The notes under the pieces were generated by a model. That model was not told the origin of the DNA, did no database searches, and saw nothing but the letters and a program-made list of their open reading frames with translations. From contig JAQSYS010000029.1 of the NCBI GenBank assembly GCA_029256005.1, positions 1 through 11,614 of the forward strand: a stretch of 11,614 nt of DNA, written 5' to 3'. Shown here piece after piece: positions 1-6,217 of this stretch (the first letter of the stretch is position 1; each line of letters starts with the position of its first letter). The stretch comes from Sedimentibacter sp. (GTDB lineage: Bacteria; Bacillota; Clostridia; Tissierellales; Sedimentibacteraceae). Both the position numbers and the translations under genes were made by a program.

Positions 1-791
1 AATTCCTTTACTTCAGCTTCTTTGATCGGGTATTTTTCAGGGTTAACCATCATAACTCCGTATTGATTATACATCTTTTCATTTTTCTCAGTTACAATTA
101 CAAGATCAAGCTCATCCTTCATTGATAAATATGTAGCTCTATCTGTTAAGGTATATCCAGACTTTTCTTCTGCCATTTGAAGAACTGCTCCCATTCCTGC
201 TCCTGCTTCAACATACCATTCTCCAGCTGGAGTCAAGCTTGCATCTTTCCAATAAGCCTTTTCCTTTGTATGAGTACCTGACTCATCTCCTCTTGAAATA
301 AATGTTGCTTGTTTTTCAGCAATAAGTGAAAATGCTTTAATAGGATCGCTTGGAGCTCCTGTCAGTATTCCTGCAGGATCAGATTCTGGCCCTACTAATA
401 TGAAGTCATTGTACATAACATCAAATCTTTCTTTAGCAAATCCATCAGCTACAAATTGTTCTTCTTGTGCCTTAGCATGTACCAATACTCCATCTGCATC
501 TCCATTTTTTGCAAGTTCAAGAGCTGCACCGGTTCCTTTAGCCACAACATTTACATCTATCCCTGTTTTATCTTTAAAGATAGGAAGCAAATAATCTAAT
601 AAGCCTGAATCCTCAGTGCTTGTTGTAGTTGCTAATATAAAGTTTCTTGCTTCTGCCGGTGTTTCAACTGGTGTTTCTGCTGGTGTTTCTGCTGGTGTCT
701 CCTGCGGTTTTTCCTGTTGGCATGCTGCAAGTGAAAATATCATCACTGTGCATAGCAATAAAGCCAACAAATTTTTCATTTTTGTTCTCAT
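1..791 (-). CDS. tupA: Tungstate ABC transporter substrate-binding lipoprotein (TupA-like), 3' end missing
   Basis: This is the extracellular binding component of a tungstate importer, expected to deliver the oxyanion to a TupB/TupC permease-ATPase that would lie beyond the left edge. The 263 residues present begin with a lipoprotein signal (hydrophobic stretch about 7-22, lipobox LAAC, acylated Cys24). A Pro-Glu-Thr repeat linker follows at about 29-47, then the binding domain with LATTTSTEDSG near residue 53, VVAKGTGAALE near 82 and SRGDESGTHTKE near 166. The TTTS and SRGD-SGTH segments are typical of TupA-type proteins, and the usual length is about 280-300 residues, so only a short C-terminus is missing. 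ATG at 791 is preferred over the in-frame ATG at 779 because AGAGGAG (801-807) lies 9 nt upstream of it. It has its own sigma-A promoter and a riboswitch-like leader. Molybdate specificity cannot be excluded from sequence alone, but the TupA-like motifs favour tungstate. Confidence 0.88.
   Translation of the reverse strand, partial: MRTKMKNLLALLLCTVMIFSLAACQQEKPQETPAETPAETPVETPAEARNFILATTTSTEDSGLLDYLLPIFKDKTGIDVNVVAKGTGAALELAKNGDADGVLVHAKAQEEQFVADGFAKERFDVMYNDFILVGPESDPAGILTGAPSDPIKAFSLIAEKQATFISRGDESGTHTKEKAYWKDASLTPAGEWYVEAGAGMGAVLQMAEEKSGYTLTDRATYLSMKDELDLVIVTEKNEKMYNQYGVMMVNPEKYPIKEAEVKE
658..705 (-). repeat. Four 12-bp tandem repeats encoding an (x-E-T-P) linker
   Basis: Four consecutive 12-bp units (658-669, 670-681, 682-693, 694-705) encode QETP, AETP, AETP and VETP directly after the lipobox cysteine region of TupA. 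The two middle units are identical, and the others differ at a few bases. It acts as a flexible acidic spacer between the lipid anchor and the tungstate-binding domain. Such a microsatellite can change length by replication slippage. Confidence 0.8.
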
Positions 792-800
792 AAAAAAAAA

Positions 801-830
801 CTCCTCTCATATAATAATATACGAAAAGAG
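801..830 (-). promoter_or_regulatory. Shine-Dalgarno-sequestering hairpin (expression platform) upstream of tupA
   Basis: On the minus-strand RNA, CUCUUUUCGUAUA (818-830) can pair over all 13 positions, including three G-U wobbles, with UAUAUGAGAGGAG (801-813), leaving a 4-nt loop (814-817). The 3' arm contains the tupA Shine-Dalgarno sequence, so this hairpin would block translation initiation. The CUCUUUUC part of the 5' arm can alternatively pair with GAAAGGAG (851-858) inside the aptamer. That offers a simple switch: ligand-folded aptamer gives a hidden SD, free aptamer gives an open SD. The pairings are visible in the sequence; the switching mechanism is inferred. Confidence 0.6.
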
Positions 831-834
831 AACT

Positions 835-912
835 GCCAATAATAAGCAATCTCCTTTCCAATAGGAGGCTTAGCTGTTTCCGGCCAAACCCTGTCGGTTT
901 ATTATTCATGGC
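835..912 (-). promoter_or_regulatory. Candidate molybdenum/tungsten cofactor (Moco/Tuco) riboswitch aptamer in the tupA leader
   Basis: The leader RNA can form a long closing helix: GCCA plus AUAAUAA on the 5' side (899-912) with UUAUUAUUGGC on the 3' side (835-845). It encloses a GC-rich core unlike the surrounding AT-rich DNA, with CCGACAGGG, GGCCGGAAACAG, GCCUCC and GGAAAGGAG in that order. Core motifs, compact size (no long P3 arm, reported for tungsten-cofactor variants) and position before a tungstate uptake gene fit the Moco RNA family. The ACAGGG and GCCUCC elements also recall c-di-GMP-I riboswitches, but the second half of that fold and its tetraloop receptor are not evident. Family assignment rests on recalled consensus features, not a covariance search. 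Confidence 0.62.
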
Positions 913-959
913 GAACTTTAGAACAATAAACTCGGAGAAATTAAAATTTCTTAATTAAT

Positions 960-988
960 ATTTTAAATGTTAATTAATTAAATGTCAA
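960..988 (-). promoter_or_regulatory. Sigma-A promoter of tupA
   Basis: Minus strand: perfect -35 TTGACA (983-988), 17-bp spacer, -10 TAAAAT (960-965). Transcription should start near 953, giving a leader of about 160 nt. This is long enough to contain the predicted riboswitch and SD hairpin. Confidence 0.8.
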
Positions 989-1026
989 TCTAATTAAATA
1001 ATTATTCATTTCAAACTCATAAATTT

Positions 1027-1057
1027 AAAAAAAGCCGTTCAAATTGAACGACTTTTT
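1027..1057 (-). terminator. Terminator after the methionine gamma-lyase gene
   Basis: The minus-strand RNA forms AAAAAG-U-CGUUCA, loop AUU, UGAACG-G-CUUUUU, a stem of 13 pairs with one U-G wobble, ending in a U7 run at 1027-1033. It begins 18 bp after the stop codon of the lyase gene and separates that operon from the tupA promoter. On the plus strand the wobble becomes a C-A mismatch, so the minus direction is favoured. Confidence 0.85.
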
Positions 1058-1074
1058 AAGAGGTTTGAAAATGT

Positions 1075-2274
1075 TTAAATTAATTTATCTAGTGCTTGCT
1101 TTAAATCATCTATAATGTCACCAGCATCCTCCAGACCGACAGATAATCTGACAAGTCCTTCAGAAATTCCTGACATTGCTCTTTCTTCAGGTGTGTAAGG
1201 TGAATGAGTCATTGATGCTGGATGCTGAATTAAAGTTTCAGTATCACCAAGGCTCACTGCCAATGTGCAAAGCTCTAAGGAGTTCATCAGTTTCTTTCCT
1301 GCTTCAAGTCCACCTTTAACTTCAAATGCTATCATAGCCCCTGGTAAGGACATTTGTTTATTAGCAAGGTCATACTGTGGAAAGCTTTTTAATCCTGGGT
1401 ATGCTATGTTCTCAACTGCCGGGTGTGCTTCCAAAAATTCTGCAACCTTCTGAGCATTTGAACAATGCTTTTCCATTCTTATTTCCAAAGTTTTCATACC
1501 TCTGTTAATTAAGTATGAATCAAACGGACTCATTACTGAGCCTGTCATATCTTTTATACCTACCAGTCTAACCTGATTTATTATTTCTCTACTACCAACT
1601 GCAAAACCTGCTATAACATCTCCATGACCGTTTAAATATTTTGTTGCAGAGTGAACTACAACATCTGCTCCTAATTCTAGAGGTCTTTGAATGTATGGCG
1701 TGCTGTAGGTATTGTCAACAACAACAATACAACCTTCCGTTTCATGAGCAATTTTAGATATTTCTTCTATGTCTGAAATAAGCATATTTGGATTAGCAGG
1801 GCTTTCCAAATAAACTATCTTTGTGTTTGGTCTCATTGCTTTTCTGACATTTTCAGGATTAGAAGTATCTACAAATGTTGTTTCAACACCAAATCTTGAA
1901 AGGCCGTGATTTAAATAAGCAAATGTACATCCGTACAATGTCTTTGCAGCAACTACATGGTCTCCTCCACTTAAAGCAGCCCAAAATACAGAAGTTATTG
2001 CACCCATTCCAGATGACATTGCTACTGCTGCTTCTGCATTTTCTAAGTTTGCAAGCTTATCTTCAACCTGAGAACTAGTTGGATTTCCTAGCCTAGTATA
2101 AATGTAGCCTTCTTCTTCAAGAGCAAATCTTCTGCCACCTTGCTCTGCTGAATCAAATATAAATGTAGATGTTTGATAAATAGGTGTTGCTAAAGCACCA
2201 TATTCATTTTTTTTGTAGCCTGCATGCACTGCTCTTGTTGAAAATTTTAATTTGCTTAATTTTTCCTTATCCAT
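1075..2274 (-). CDS. mgl: Methionine gamma-lyase (PLP-dependent)
   Basis: Cytosolic pyridoxal-phosphate enzyme of the Cys/Met-metabolism (cystathionine beta/gamma-lyase) family. It is predicted to cleave L-methionine to methanethiol, 2-oxobutanoate and ammonia. At 399 residues it matches bacterial enzymes of about 398. Visible active-site elements are Tyr59 and Arg61 (YTRLGNP), Ser88-Gly-Met, Tyr114 in LYGCTF, Asp187 (VVVDNTY), and the Schiff-base Lys212 in HSATKYLNGHGD. Cys116 in LYGCTF is the residue that distinguishes true methionine gamma-lyases from cystathionine lyases, which strengthens the substrate call. ATG 2274 is preceded by AGGAGGA (2278-2284) at good spacing. Only 14 bp separate it from the upstream sigma-54 activator gene and no promoter is seen between them, so the two are probably co-transcribed. 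Homocysteine or cysteine desulfhydration is possible as a side or alternative activity. Confidence 0.9.
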   Translation of the reverse strand: MDKEKLSKLKFSTRAVHAGYKKNEYGALATPIYQTSTFIFDSAEQGGRRFALEEEGYIYTRLGNPTSSQVEDKLANLENAEAAVAMSSGMGAITSVFWAALSGGDHVVAAKTLYGCTFAYLNHGLSRFGVETTFVDTSNPENVRKAMRPNTKIVYLESPANPNMLISDIEEISKIAHETEGCIVVVDNTYSTPYIQRPLELGADVVVHSATKYLNGHGDVIAGFAVGSREIINQVRLVGIKDMTGSVMSPFDSYLINRGMKTLEIRMEKHCSNAQKVAEFLEAHPAVENIAYPGLKSFPQYDLANKQMSLPGAMIAFEVKGGLEAGKKLMNSLELCTLAVSLGDTETLIQHPASMTHSPYTPEERAMSGISEGLVRLSVGLEDAGDIIDDLKQALDKLI

Positions 2275-2288
2275 AAATCCTCCTATTA

Positions 2289-3839
2289 TTAATAATTTGA
2301 TATATTTTTCATTTCAATTTTATATTTTTTCATTCTATTAATGAGAAGAGTGTGAGTCACTTCTAAATTTTTTGCAGCTTCTCTTATGCTTTTGCTCTGT
2401 CTTAAACACTCAACAATTTTCTTTTTTTCTAATAGTTCAAGATATTCCTTCAATGTCTTTCCATCTGAATTTTCTTCAGGAATTATGTCATAATTTAGGA
2501 ATATATCCTTAGGCATTATTTCTTTAGTTGTAGAAAGCGCCACTGCCCTCTCAAGTACATTTTGAAATTCCCTAACATTGCCTGGCCAATTGTAATTGAT
2601 AAGCTTTCTCATAGCTTCTTTATCAATTCCTATTATTTCCTTGTGATATCTTCTTGAATGAATACTTGCATAATGCTCATAAAGTATTGGCAAATCTTCC
2701 TTTCTTTCTCGAAGCGGTGGAATATTGATATTAAAAATATTGATTCTGAATAAAAGTTCAAGTCTAAATTCCTTATTTTTGACCATTTGATCAATATTTT
2801 GATTTGTGGCTGATATCAACCTCACATCTACATTTATTTCATTTGGACTTCCAACTCTGCGAACCTTTTTTTCCTGCAGCACTCTTAATAATTTTGCTTG
2901 CAGGTGAGATGCCATATCTCCTATTTCATCTAAAAATATTGTTCCACCATTTGCAATCTCAAATATTCCAGCTTTGCCTTCCTTTCTGCCACCTGTGAAA
3001 GTTCCACCTTCATACCCAAACAACTCACTTTCCAACAGTTGATCTGGAATAGCTGCACAATTAATCGCAACAAATGGCTTGTGTTTTCTTTTACTTTCAT
3101 TATGTATTGCCCTTGCAAAAAGCTCCTTACCTGTGCCGCTTTCACCGGTTATAAGAACAGGAGAATCTGACGCTGAATACAGCTTGCCTCTTTCAATTGC
3201 TTCTAACATCTTGTTGCTTTCAGCAATTATATCATTAAAGGTAATAGGATTGTCATATCTGTCATAAACATCTGTGTCAACATCATAAAATGATAATAAA
3301 TAGCTACTTAATACGTTTTCCTCATTGATAATAGATTGCAGTTTTACCTCGTAAAGCTGTCTCCCTATTGTCATTTTCTCATTTACGATGGCTTTCTTTT
3401 TTTTATTATTTTTTAATGAGGTTAAAAGCTTATTACAATCTAAATACTTATTAATATTTATTCCAGTTATGTCCTTGCCTTTTGTATTAAATATTTTATC
3501 ATCAGCGTAATTGTTAAAATATTTAATATCCCCAGTCCTGCTTAACAAAGTCACACCGTGAGGAATTACATCCAACACATTTTTCATTTCTGTGTCTTTT
3601 TCCTCAAAAGGAAACAGTTCAATTTCCTCTAAGGATGCCCACCCACTTAAATCGTTAAGTTCTTTTTTGATACTTTCCCAAATTTCATCTTCTACAGGCA
3701 TTAATTTAATATAGGCTACAAATGCATAAACCTCCATCCAAATTAATCCAACATCATATTTATGCAGCACAGACAATGCTTCATAGGTTATATGCGGTCT
3801 GTCTTCAACCGCTGTTAACTTTATTTTCTTTGCTTCCAT
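2289..3839 (-). CDS. TyrR-like sigma-54-dependent transcriptional activator (ACT-PAS-AAA+-HTH)
   Basis: Cytosolic enhancer-binding protein of 516 residues. The N-terminus (about 6-80) resembles the ACT domain of E. coli TyrR and should bind an amino-acid-like ligand. A PAS domain follows (about 85-190), then a sigma-54 AAA+ domain (about 200-435) with Walker A GESGTGKE (232-239) and Walker B IFLDEIG (301-307). The sigma-54 contact loop reads GTFTGG (279-284) rather than the canonical GAFTGA, keeping Phe281 and Thr282. The C-terminal helix-turn-helix (about 484-508, AAKNLEVTHTLLINRMKKY) closely resembles that of TyrR. ATG 3839 fits a full ACT domain and has AGAGG (3844-3848) upstream. The gene is followed by methionine gamma-lyase and preceded by a sigma-54 promoter, so it likely activates its own operon in response to methionine, another amino acid or a sulfur metabolite. 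The effector is not readable from sequence. Confidence 0.9.
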   Translation of the reverse strand: MEAKKIKLTAVEDRPHITYEALSVLHKYDVGLIWMEVYAFVAYIKLMPVEDEIWESIKKELNDLSGWASLEEIELFPFEEKDTEMKNVLDVIPHGVTLLSRTGDIKYFNNYADDKIFNTKGKDITGININKYLDCNKLLTSLKNNKKKKAIVNEKMTIGRQLYEVKLQSIINEENVLSSYLLSFYDVDTDVYDRYDNPITFNDIIAESNKMLEAIERGKLYSASDSPVLITGESGTGKELFARAIHNESKRKHKPFVAINCAAIPDQLLESELFGYEGGTFTGGRKEGKAGIFEIANGGTIFLDEIGDMASHLQAKLLRVLQEKKVRRVGSPNEINVDVRLISATNQNIDQMVKNKEFRLELLFRINIFNINIPPLRERKEDLPILYEHYASIHSRRYHKEIIGIDKEAMRKLINYNWPGNVREFQNVLERAVALSTTKEIMPKDIFLNYDIIPEENSDGKTLKEYLELLEKKKIVECLRQSKSIREAAKNLEVTHTLLINRMKKYKIEMKNISNY

Positions 3840-3860
3840 AATGACCTCTCTTTCATATTT

Positions 3861-3876
3861 GCATTAATCGTGCCAA
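3861..3876 (-). promoter_or_regulatory. Sigma-54 (-24/-12) promoter of the activator/methionine gamma-lyase operon
   Basis: Minus strand reads TTGGCACG-ATTA-ATGC (consensus TGGCACG-N4-TTGC). The invariant GG (3873-3874) and GC (3861-3862) are separated by exactly 10 bp, as required. The predicted start is near 3849, giving a 10-nt leader (AGAGGTCATT) that begins with the ribosome binding site. The gene it drives encodes a sigma-54 activator, so autoactivation is likely. Confidence 0.85.
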
Positions 3877-3914
3877 TATATCAATGGCTAAATTATAATG
3901 AATTTTCTGTTTAC

Positions 3915-3970
3915 AAAAAAATAAAGCCGCGCAATTATGGAATAATATCGTTCCATTATTGCACGGCTTT
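3915..3970 (-). terminator. Terminator of the two-component operon
   Basis: A large hairpin: AAAGCCG (3923-3929), GCAAT (3931-3935) and ATGGAA (3937-3942) pair with TTCCAT (3951-3956), ATTGC (3958-3962) and CGGCTTT (3964-3970). That makes 18 pairs with two mismatches and an 8-nt loop. On the minus strand it is followed by A and then seven T (3915-3921). It lies about 80 bp past the histidine kinase stop and shields the sigma-54 operon from read-through. Confidence 0.9.
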
Positions 3971-3988
3971 GGAATGTTCGTATTATTT

Positions 3989-4028
3989 ATGGTTTAATAT
4001 TATTCCGTTAGGTTTAATTTTAAACCAT
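3989..4028. repeat. GGTTTAA repeats, candidate upstream activator sites
   Basis: Three copies of a GGTTTAA element: ATGGTTTAA at 3989-3997, GGTTTAA at 4011-4017, and the inverted TTAAACCAT at 4020-4028. The outer pair is a 9-bp perfect inverted repeat, and the inner pair forms GGTTTAA-TT-TTAAACC. The two direct copies are 20-21 bp apart, about two helical turns. They lie 140-180 bp upstream of the predicted sigma-54 transcription start, the usual place for enhancer-binding proteins. Confidence 0.5.
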
Positions 4029-4036
4029 ATTTTACA
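4019..4036 (-). promoter_or_regulatory. TyrR-box-like operator
   Basis: Minus strand reads TGTAAA-ATATGG-TTTAAA. The E. coli TyrR box is TGTAAA-N6-TTTACA, so this matches 11 of 12 defined positions with the correct 6-bp spacing. It is about 170-190 bp upstream of the predicted sigma-54 start, consistent with an enhancer site for the TyrR-like activator encoded downstream. A lone half-site, TGTAAA, also occurs at 3910-3915. That E. coli specificity carries over to this clostridial protein is an inference. Confidence 0.5.
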
Positions 4037-4046
4037 AAATTTCAAG

Positions 4047-5414
4047 TCATTCATCAATAGAGTTAAAAATTACAATAAATTTTGTTCCCTTTCCTTCTTG
4101 ACTTTCAACTTCGATGGTTGCTGAATGAAGAGTTAGGATACTCCTTGCAATAGTAAGCCCGATACCTGAGCCCTCTATTTCATGCCTGCTTTTGTCACCT
4201 CTGTACATATGCTCAAATATATAAGGTAAATCTTCTTTTTTTATACCTATGCCGTTATCTTCTATCTCTACATATATTTTTTCATTTTTATATATGTTAA
4301 TTGAAATCTCTCCAAATTCTTTTGTAAATTTTATTGCGTTGTTCACCAGATTGATAAATACCTGCTTTAATTTATCAGCATCACCCAAAATAAAATAATT
4401 TATATCTTCTTCCTTTGTTAGTTTAAGTGAAATGTGTTTTTTTTCAGCTTCCATTTTAAAATCATTGTATAAATTTTCTATCAAATTAATAAGATTTATA
4501 GAATGAAAGTTCATCTTCAAACTTTCTGATTCAAATTCTTTAAGTTTTTCTAAGTTGTTCAAAAGCCTGCCGAAACGAATGATTTCATCATTTAACCTAG
4601 AAAGTTTTTCTTGTGTAACAGGAGATATACCATCAATCATGGCTTCAAAATTATTTTGAAGAACATTAAGCGGTGTCCTTATTTCATGACTTAAATCTGA
4701 TATGAGTCTTTTTCTCAGCATATCCTGTTTGTTTAGCTTTTCAGCAAGTATATTGATGCTGTTTCGCAAATTTACTATTTCCTCTATATCAGTCTCTGTG
4801 ACAGACTTTTCATTAAATTCACCCCTTGAAAGCTTTACGGACATATTTGCAACTTCCTTTATGGGAGCTGAAAATTGTTTAGAAAAGTAAAGACTTGCAA
4901 TGGTTATAATCATTAATGTAAAAACACCACTTAAAACTATGCTTTTATTAATTGAAGTCTGAAACAATACATCTTCTTCTGCCATTAAAAGTGGTGCATA
5001 CTGTCCTACTTCTACATATCCTACAACATTGTCGCTGTATTTAAGTTCAAATTTATTAGAAGAGTAGACTCCTTCGTCTTGTACCTTCATATTTTCCAGA
5101 TGAATTTTGTTTCTTATATCCATCGGGTTCATTCCCCATACAGGCAAGTTTTTATCATCATACAACGTTAAATTGTAATTGCTCATGTATGCTTCATGCA
5201 TTAATTCTATTCCTGAATTTTCATTCCATTGCCCTTCTTTTTTATAAACTTCCTCAAGATAAGAGACAATTCTTTCATATCTTTTATTTTGTACATCAGC
5301 CATATATTCTTTAAATATATCATTAATTGTGAAATTAACGAACATTATTATAAGAACAATTGCAGAAAATGAACATGAAAACAATAATATACTAATTCTT
5401 TTTCTTATGCTCAT
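4047..5414 (-). CDS. Membrane sensor histidine kinase
   Basis: Sensor kinase of 455 residues that should autophosphorylate and pass phosphate to the response regulator encoded just upstream. Architecture: TM1 about 8-30, an extracytoplasmic sensor of about 125 residues, TM2 about 158-178, HAMP (about 179-230, SAPIKEVANMSVKL), HisKA H-box SDLSHEIRTPLNV with phospho-acceptor His243, then an HATPase domain with N-box (NLVNNAIKFTKE), DNGIGI and GSGIGLTIA. The class is PhoR/WalK-like. ATG 5414 shares its A with the regulator's TGA stop (TGATG coupling); a TTG one codon upstream (5417) is an alternative start. The sensor domain has no recognised ligand motif and no obvious His/Met/Cys metal cluster, so the signal is unknown. 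Neighbouring metal-handling genes make an envelope or metal signal plausible. Confidence 0.92.
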   Translation of the reverse strand: MSIRKRISILLFSCSFSAIVLIIMFVNFTINDIFKEYMADVQNKRYERIVSYLEEVYKKEGQWNENSGIELMHEAYMSNYNLTLYDDKNLPVWGMNPMDIRNKIHLENMKVQDEGVYSSNKFELKYSDNVVGYVEVGQYAPLLMAEEDVLFQTSINKSIVLSGVFTLMIITIASLYFSKQFSAPIKEVANMSVKLSRGEFNEKSVTETDIEEIVNLRNSINILAEKLNKQDMLRKRLISDLSHEIRTPLNVLQNNFEAMIDGISPVTQEKLSRLNDEIIRFGRLLNNLEKLKEFESESLKMNFHSINLINLIENLYNDFKMEAEKKHISLKLTKEEDINYFILGDADKLKQVFINLVNNAIKFTKEFGEISINIYKNEKIYVEIEDNGIGIKKEDLPYIFEHMYRGDKSRHEIEGSGIGLTIARSILTLHSATIEVESQEGKGTKFIVIFNSIDE

Positions 5415-6100
5415 CAATTCTCACCACCAAATTTATAACCCGCCTTTGTCACAGTAATTATGTATTTAGGGTTTTTAGTGTCTTCTTCAATTTTTTTACG
5501 TACATTTTTTATGTGTACATCTATTGTTCTGTCATAGCCCATAAAATCAAAACCAAAAATTTTATCAATTATTTGTTCACGCGAAAGTACATTTCCCTTA
5601 TTAGCAGCCAAAAAATATAATATATTGAATTCATTAGGGGTTAAAGAAATTTCCTTGCCTTTTACTTTTACAATTCTTTTTTCATAATTGATTTCTAAAT
5701 TTCCATCATCGTAAATTGAATCTGACTGCTCTTTATCTTTTCCAAGTCTCCTAAATAATGCGTTTACTCTTGCAGTTAGCTCTCTGGGACTGAAAGGCTT
5801 TACCAAATATTCATCAGCTCCGATATTTAAGCCTTCTATTCTTTCTGTTAAAGAGCTTTTTGCAGTGAGCATGAAAATATGCACATCAGAGTTTTGTCTA
5901 ATTATTTTACACACTTCTTCACCGCTTATATCAGGAAGCATCAAATCCAGTATTATTAAATTTAGATCGTTTTTTCGGGCAATTTCAATTCCATCTAGTC
6001 CTTTGGCAGTTAGATAAACATTGTAGCCTTCTCGTTCAAGATATGCTTTAATTATATCTGATACTCTTTCATCATCTTCTATTACTAAGATTTTCTTCAT
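5414..6100 (-). CDS. OmpR/PhoB-family response regulator
   Basis: DNA-binding response regulator of 228 residues. The receiver domain (about 1-118) has the acidic pocket Asp9/Asp10, phospho-acceptor Asp52 (LIILDLMLP), Thr79 and Lys101 (VKPFS). The winged-helix effector domain (about 128-226) shows LTPNEFNILYFLAANKG, the recognition-helix region YDRTIDVHIKNVRKKI and the terminal wing TVTKAGYKF. ATG 6100 has GGAG at 6106-6109, 5 nt upstream. It is first in an operon with the histidine kinase, whose start overlaps its stop. OmpR-family proteins bind direct repeats with about 11-bp period. Such repeats occur in the divergent promoters at 8185-8284, which are its best candidate targets here. Its own promoter lacks that box. 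Confidence 0.95.
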   Translation of the reverse strand: MKKILVIEDDERVSDIIKAYLEREGYNVYLTAKGLDGIEIARKNDLNLIILDLMLPDISGEEVCKIIRQNSDVHIFMLTAKSSLTERIEGLNIGADEYLVKPFSPRELTARVNALFRRLGKDKEQSDSIYDDGNLEINYEKRIVKVKGKEISLTPNEFNILYFLAANKGNVLSREQIIDKIFGFDFMGYDRTIDVHIKNVRKKIEEDTKNPKYIITVTKAGYKFGGEN

Positions 6101-6127
6101 ACGGACTCCATTATATTTGATAGTTAT

Positions 6128-6156
6128 AATATAAATTGTTACAACTGCATTGTCAA
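6128..6156 (-). promoter_or_regulatory. Sigma-A promoter of the two-component operon
   Basis: Minus strand: -35 TTGACA (6151-6156), 17-bp spacer, -10 TATATT (6128-6133), predicted start near 6121, about 20 nt before the regulator's ATG. It looks strong and constitutive, and it lies immediately after the terminator of the preceding operon. Confidence 0.82.
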
Positions 6157-6159
6157 TAT

Positions 6160-6213
6160 TTTAAAAATGGGATGTCATAAAGTACTTAGTATTAAGCTTT
6201 ATGATTATCCCAT
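6160..6213 (-). terminator. Terminator after the HMA/membrane/cupredoxin fusion gene
   Basis: Minus-strand hairpin with outer arms ATGGGAT (6207-6213) and ATCCCAT (6167-6173) and inner arms ATAAAG (6197-6202) and CTTTAT (6177-6182), closed by a 14-nt loop and followed by TTTTTAAAA. It starts only a few bases after the stop codon at 6218. Confidence 0.78.
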
Positions 6214-6217
6214 ATTT

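Noticed and set aside
664..909. Open frame on the minus strand across the riboswitch leader and tupA start
   Set aside because: It overlaps the structured leader and the true lipoprotein frame, has no ribosome binding site and encodes low-complexity shadow sequence.
835..912. c-di-GMP-I (GEMM) riboswitch
   Set aside because: ACAGGG and GCCUCC segments are suggestive, but the second conserved half of that aptamer is absent, and the tungstate-gene context and GGCCGGAAAC/GGAAAGGAG pattern fit a Moco/Tuco RNA better. Kept as the alternative.
3870..4124. Plus-strand open frame between the kinase and the activator genes
   Set aside because: It covers the sigma-54 promoter, a terminator and the kinase 3' end. 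No ribosome binding site or recognisable protein features were seen.
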